DNA from: Aphelocoma coerulescens | Lineage: Eukaryota > Chordata > Aves > Passeriformes > Corvidae | Direction: 5' to 3' | Length of the DNA stretch: 64,000 bases | NCBI RefSeq assembly: GCF_041296385.1 | Contig: NC_091014.1 | Location: forward strand, 21,055,578-21,119,577 | Shown here: positions 55,801 to 64,000 of the stretch, in pieces | Layout: every line of letters starts with the position of its first letter | How positions within the stretch are numbered: position 1 is the first letter of the stretch | Notes under the pieces: generated by a model | Seen by the model: only the letters and a program-made list of their open reading frames with translations | Databases searched by the model: none | Told to the model about the DNA's origin: nothing | Program-made: the position numbers and the translations under genes

Positions 55801-58800
55801 ACTATTTTAACACTCTCCTTTTTCTCCTCAGGATCCACCAAAAGGTCCTCTCCTACAATATACTGAAGGAGTTTAATTTTTAAACTATCACAGACTGTCA
55901 CAGTATGAGATGCTATAGTGTACAGAGAAAAAAACAACTCCTGAAGGGTTTCCCAGCTTCAGTGCAAAAATCATATGAAAAGAGTGCCAATGGATATCAC
56001 TGATGGGTAGCTTTACTCATCTGTCACTGCATAGTTGTGCACATCTCCTGTTTAAATCACCAAAACTGTTGTGGCTTTCTTATCCCCATTTCACCCATGC
56101 CTTAGTTTTTTGTATTTCCACCTCAACCTAATGAGAGAGCTGGGCAGGACAGGAGTACTGTATGTAATTTTTGCACAGAGCGTAATTTAACTATGGGTTC
56201 TTGATTTGAGCCATCAGGCTCCTAAATGGAATGTATTATCTGAGTGCTAATCTACATGATCTTATTCTAGAAGGAACAAGGCATTGCTCCGTGGAGGCTG
56301 CCAGTTATAGCACATTTAATGTATAGTTGTCTTGGGGCTGCCACTGCAATTCAGTATTTCTGCTCTGTTCAATATGACTTGTGATCGAATTGGAACCTAA
56401 AAGGACTGGCTAAAACCTCTGTGCTATGGTACACATCTTAATTTGCGACAATAATTGGAGCTGGGGGACTATGGGAGTTCAAAATGAAGCATTTGTATGT
56501 GTGCAAGATTGAAGCCTAATTGAAGAGTTTCACTCATTATGTAGAAATTTCCAGTCTAATGGATTAAGTGTTGGAAGATTGGTTGGAAGATCAGTGTTCA
56601 CATAGAAAGCTCACAATATATTCCCTCCTTGTAGTGAAAACTTAGACCCTTTTAGGTGTATCAGTTCAATATTTTATCTTACAGCAGAAAGAAGCGCAGT
56701 GGCAGTGACACTAATGTAGCTTTCTAAATCTCTTGGTACTAGTGCCTTAAAACCCCTTACCCAGACTCATAAATTAATGACATTTGGTACTCTCACTTGT
56801 GCAAGTGTGCTGATTTTCTAAAGACCAGTGTTTGCATCCATAAACACTAGCACCAGTAGCAGCAATGTGAGAAAAAAAAGCAGCTGCTTTTAAAGCAAAT
56901 GGAAGTGTTGCTATTAATTCCTTCCTGAAGAGACTGATCTTGTTGAGGTTGAATCCCTTTCTGCTGCTAACAAAAGCAGAAATTTACAGTGCAATTCTCT
57001 TTCCATGAGAGCTAAATCTTTACCACTACTCATCTGTCAGGGATTCCCAGGCCAAGTCAGTAATTTACAGATGTAGCAAAGGATATACTCAAGTAATTTG
57101 TGCCAGCAGCTCAATATGGTACTTTTTGGACAGATTAATCTTTGACCAGCTCCCAAGAGTGGGGAAAGTAGAGGTCTGTTTACTTGTTATGATCCAGGAG
57201 CACATGTGACAGGAAGAAAGGAAGGAAGTGACTTTTGTATTGACTGCTTCCCACCTCTGTCAAAAGTGCTTTTGCTGCCAACATTTTGTCCTTGAAAGGG
57301 TTGTTCTCCTCTTGACCCTTAGGATGAGCTTGCTGTGTCAGATCCTGCAGCACACTGACCCTTCTTCCCTTTTGCTTTCATCTTTTATACCATATCAAAA
57401 AAACACCAAGAGCACTACCTGGAACTCTGCAACAATGCTGTCTAAATAATGACTCTTGACCTATTGATAATTACATATTTTTTTTAATATATCAGTATTG
57501 ATTACCTAATTTCCTATTATTTTTCCCCTCTATAAATTCTCAGACTTATTAGTAAACCTGCTGTTTCATACTCAAGTAGCGGCTTTGTTTCTTTACCGTA
57601 TGGCACATGATATCCTCTAAAACTGTGCTTCTTCTCTAAGCCATCCTTGGCTTTTCTTTCCATTGGTCCATTGTAGATGAAATTTTTTTTATTCGTCTGC
57701 TTTGTGTCATATCAATTTCCTGTTGCTGGGTTTCAGTGCTGATGAGGTAAAGAGCTTAAAAAATAAAGATGCAGACTCTAAAAGTGTAGTGTATACTTCG
57801 GCCTGTCAAAAGATTGAGATGCATGCAAAAGATTTTCCTTTTGCAAGATCTTATGCTGCCAGTGATGGTAAAATTACTAGACTTGGGGTTGCCCTAACCC
57901 TGATTATAGAGCGAAATAATAAATACTAGAAGTGATTTCAGTTCAGTAGGTGGATGGATTACAAGCTCTTGTGACTAGAAGCTGAAATTAGATAAATTCA
58001 GATGAAAAGTAAATTGCTAACAATGTCAGTAATTGACCAGAGAAAGCCCTTGGACAGCTGTGCTCTCCCCACTGGAAGCCTGAGCTGCCTCCTCCATGTG
58101 CAAAGCCCAGCCATGCTCCTCTGAGCTTCCCCTCTGTGCTTTTCAGCTGGCCAGGGATGAGAATACCCCAATTTAATGCAGGCTAAAACCTACGCTGCTC
58201 TCAAACATATGTGCAATGTACAGAGCACCTACAAAGGCACAACTGTGCTCATGGAAGTAACAGTGCTGTCAGGAGATTAAACCCCCACTGTTTAAGCAGG
58301 CACCACCGCAAGTTTTACAAATTACATTTGGGCCACGTAATCAATGCCTTCATTAAAGACATTTTTAGCAAATAAATTTTTAAAAAAGTTTTATATTTAC
58401 TTAATCTTTAAAATTTATTATTTAAAATTTTTAAGCCAGCTGCCTCACCAAGCCTGACAAAACCCTCACTCCTTGATGTTTACCTCCATTTGCCTGTTTG
58501 CGTTGGTTGATAAATGTTTTCTTCTGTGTTCAGATGATGAGCATTCTTAGTGCTAAGCCTTCCACCTTTCTGTCCCAGTGGGGTACTGGCTTTCCAATTA
58601 CCCTCTCCTGCTGTCGTAAACTGATAAAGTTATCAAATTGTAGTCCCATATTGGATTGCCACAAGGGAGCTGGTTACCTGCTCTAGAAAAATACTTTAAT
58701 TATTGGCTTTTGAGGTCTAAGTAATTGCCTTCATTTTGCACATCTAGGAAAAAGATTCTATCTCATTACCACACCCTCTCTTCTTAAAGGCAGTGTTTTT

Positions 58801-59720
58801 CTTGATATTAAAATGAGACGATTTACAGGTTTTGATGGTAATTCATTAAAAAGAGCTGAGCTATTGTTGCCCATTACTGTCACCTTTCATTAGTTTAAAT
58901 GTGGCTATGACCGTATTCTTCCTACATAATTTATCTCCTAGAAAAAAACTGCATCTCTGAATGTCAGAAGAAATATTCAGAGGAAGATTCAGAGTTGCCG
59001 GAAGAACAAATTTTGGAAGCAATATAAAACTTTCTTTCTATCTCAAGTGGCAGAGCTATGGCAACCACAGTTTTATGCATCCTTTGAAACATTTGACAAC
59101 GGCCACCCTCAGAGCTAGGAAACCAGATCAAACAAATGAAGGGCCGAACCCCATAATAAATTAATTGTTGGACACAAAAAGTTCTTGTGAAATCTCTTTA
59201 CTTCATCCTTGCCCTTCCAGCTGAAATGGAGCTGCCAAATAGGCTTGTAAGCTCAGTATCAGATTTCAGAGAAAATAAAGCACTGAGCTACTTTTAACTG
59301 GCAAACAAACAAATTTAAAAAAACGTTTAAGATATGTCTGAGTGAATATTTTCATTATGTAGTCAGACAAATAATTTAAGGATTTACAAGTGTTTCACCT
59401 ATTTTAGTCAGCATGAAATTCAGTCATTGCATGATCATTACAGGCCTCATCCAGCTTCACAGGAAGCCAAAGTAATGATGGCTGAGAGGACTTCAGAGGA
59501 GTTGCAAGAAATCCATGCAGGCATTTACTTTCAGATTAATATGCCCTGGGGAACCTTGAATACAAGTGGCTCTATTTCATTGATGCAAGTATTGGATAAC
59601 TGGAAAACATTATCAAAACAATCCATCACTTAGTCCACAAATTAGAAGCATATTTTCTAGATGGAATGCCTATTTCTATTTCTGAAAAAATCAAAGTTCT
59701 TGGACTTGATTTTTTGTTTT
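52801..59720. other. Intergenic region between MAPK11 and MAPK12
   Basis: Mostly AT-rich DNA without a recognisable gene. It holds a short (GATA)n stretch near 54115-54128 and the first copy of a 34-bp direct repeat at 58759. Small open frames have no family resemblance. Confidence 0.5.
58759..58792. repeat. 34-bp direct repeat, copy 1
   Basis: TATCTCATTACCACACCCTC continuing to CTTAAAGGCA. It matches the copy at 60632 with two mismatches, same orientation. Confidence 0.75.
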
Positions 59721-60631
59721 TAAATGTTTATTAAGAAAAAGCCTTTCTTTTTACATAGAAAAGATACAGAGGAAAGTAAATGCAGTAGAATCCATTACCT
59801 TATATAATAGCTATACAATTGAATATCAATGACAAAAGTTTCAAAAAACCTAAATATTATAAAAAGCCACCTCCAAAATAAGACTCTGACAGAGCAAGAA
59901 CAAGACACAAAAATGAACACTGAACAACTGTGAATCACAAGTGTGTAGAAAGACACAGCCAGTACAATACAAGAGGCCTTGTGCCAAAAAGGATGTTCCT
60001 GTCACAGTATTATGCATTCAGTGGAGGAATCAGATACATTTAATTCTTTAAGAAATTTCAGTATCTGGTGTATCCTGCAATTTTTAATTTAATTTTCCAA
60101 CTTTTCAGAGTTGGAAAGGCTTTTAAAATTTTGCTTAAAAAAACCCCTCCAATGAGAATGTGTCAAATTCTTAAATCTTGTTTTGTCATGTCTTCCAATG
60201 GCAATTATTAGATGACTTTCCCAAGGATTATGTGAAGGAAAATAAGACAATGCAGAATATTTAATTCAAAGCTGTGAACTGAACTGAGCACTCCTGCACT
60301 GCCAGCTATGACAGCCTTTGCTAAAGCTTGCAGAAGTCTACAGAGCTCTGCCACAGTACCTTCAAGGCACCTTCCTGTAAACCCAGGCAAAATCACCAAC
60401 AGTCCAGCAGTGGCACCGTTAGGAATACCATCGGGAAGTAAAATTGTCTCACAAATGGGTGTTGTGCAGATTAAAAAATACATGGGGAAAATAATGAGAA
60501 CAGACACTTGAATGTCAAGAGAAGAGAAAGATTTATTTTTACTGACTTTCAACTGGTGTTAAGATTGCTTGAGAGACATCCAGTAAATGTGTAAGACCAC
60601 CACAGATATGACTACATATGCATATTCTGTC

Positions 60632-60665
60632 TATCTCACTACCACACCCCCTCTTCTTAAAGGCA
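60632..60665. repeat. 34-bp direct repeat, copy 2
   Basis: TATCTCACTACCACACCCCC continuing to CTTAAAGGCA; 32 of 34 bases match copy 1. It lies in the probable MAPK11 3' UTR or flank. Confidence 0.75.
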
Positions 60666-60702
60666 CTAACTATAAATAGTACGAAAACAGACAGATAAAA
60701 TG

Positions 60703-60722
60703 CCACAAAAAAAAAAAAAAAA
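60703..60722. repeat. Poly(A) run
   Basis: A homopolymer tract just downstream of the second direct-repeat copy. No retroelement body is recognised. Confidence 0.7.
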
Positions 60723-60807
60723 GGATTGCTTGTATGGACTTCTTGTTTATGTTTGTATACATTCATGCTTTAAATGTACAATTTAAAAATTAATTTAAAA
60801 GGTCACC

Positions 60808-60813
60808 TTTATT
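60808..60813 (-). terminator. MAPK11: Candidate poly(A) signal of MAPK11
   Basis: AATAAA on the minus strand about 300 nt after the MAPK11 stop. Further canonical hexamers at 60532-60537 and 59727-59732 could give 3' UTRs of about 0.6 and 1.4 kb. Confidence 0.45.
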
Positions 60814-61110
60814 TTGGCAATACAACTGATAAAATGAAACATGCAGAACACACAGCTTGACAGAACTCAGTGCATAATTTTGTCAGAATGAAGTTTTTTA
60901 CCACCCTTTGTGAGTTGGGAATACATTCATATTACAAGGCAACCCCCCCCCAAAACAGACAACATCTGGCTTCTGTTTAATGCATCTGGTTTTCCACATC
61001 TCCTCCAACATCTTTGGATAGTAAAATCTACATCTGACCACAGGTTAAATTGTATGGTTATATTTTAACAGTCTTCATAGAGCAGCAAGGCAAGACAGAG
61101 CTGCCTGTAT

Positions 61111-63999
<2,889 letters not shown>

Positions 64000-64000
64000 T

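Overview
This window looks like vertebrate nuclear DNA, most likely from a bird. The protein-coding exons are short and spread over many kilobases with GT-AG splice sites. The recognisable interspersed repeats are chicken-repeat-1 (CR1) LINE pieces, including the tail with repeated ATTCTATGA-like octamers, as seen in birds and reptiles. There are no bacterial features (operons, Shine-Dalgarno sites). All three identified genes lie on the minus strand, so the window reads from right to left.

Right edge (59.7-64 kb): the last two coding exons of MAPK11 (p38 beta), the rest of which lies beyond the window. Centre (21.7-52.3 kb): a complete 12-exon MAPK12 (p38 gamma) gene, rebuilt here exon by exon into a 361-residue kinase with a TGY activation motif, a Met gatekeeper and a C-terminal PDZ ligand. 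Its first exon lies in a CpG island (about 51.5-52.8 kb). MAPK11 and MAPK12 are a head-to-tail p38 pair, the same order and orientation as in human 22q13.33.

Left (2.1-5.5 kb): a compact four-exon gene for a 287-residue secreted Frizzled-related protein, with a signal peptide, a 10-cysteine Frizzled CRD and a netrin-like domain. It is most like the sizzled/crescent branch of the sFRPs, which is regarded as lost in placental mammals. A good TATA box lies about 80 bp upstream of its start codon. At the extreme left (about 0.1-1.1 kb) a second CpG island probably marks the promoter of a further gene leaving the window; a strong minus-strand splice donor lies inside it.

The rest is intergenic or intronic and AT-rich: a 16-kb gap between the sFRP gene and MAPK12 and an 8.3-kb gap between the two kinase genes. 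Both are without recognisable genes. They and the introns carry CR1 fragments (about 11.75, 38.8, 42.65, 44.9 and 49.3 kb), one GC-rich internally repetitive retroelement-like block (36.1-36.8 kb) and small simple repeats.

Functionally the kinases belong to stress/cytokine MAP-kinase signalling, while the sFRP is expected to act outside the cell on Wnt and/or BMP-Tolloid signalling. The sequence shows no reason to think they act together beyond being neighbours.
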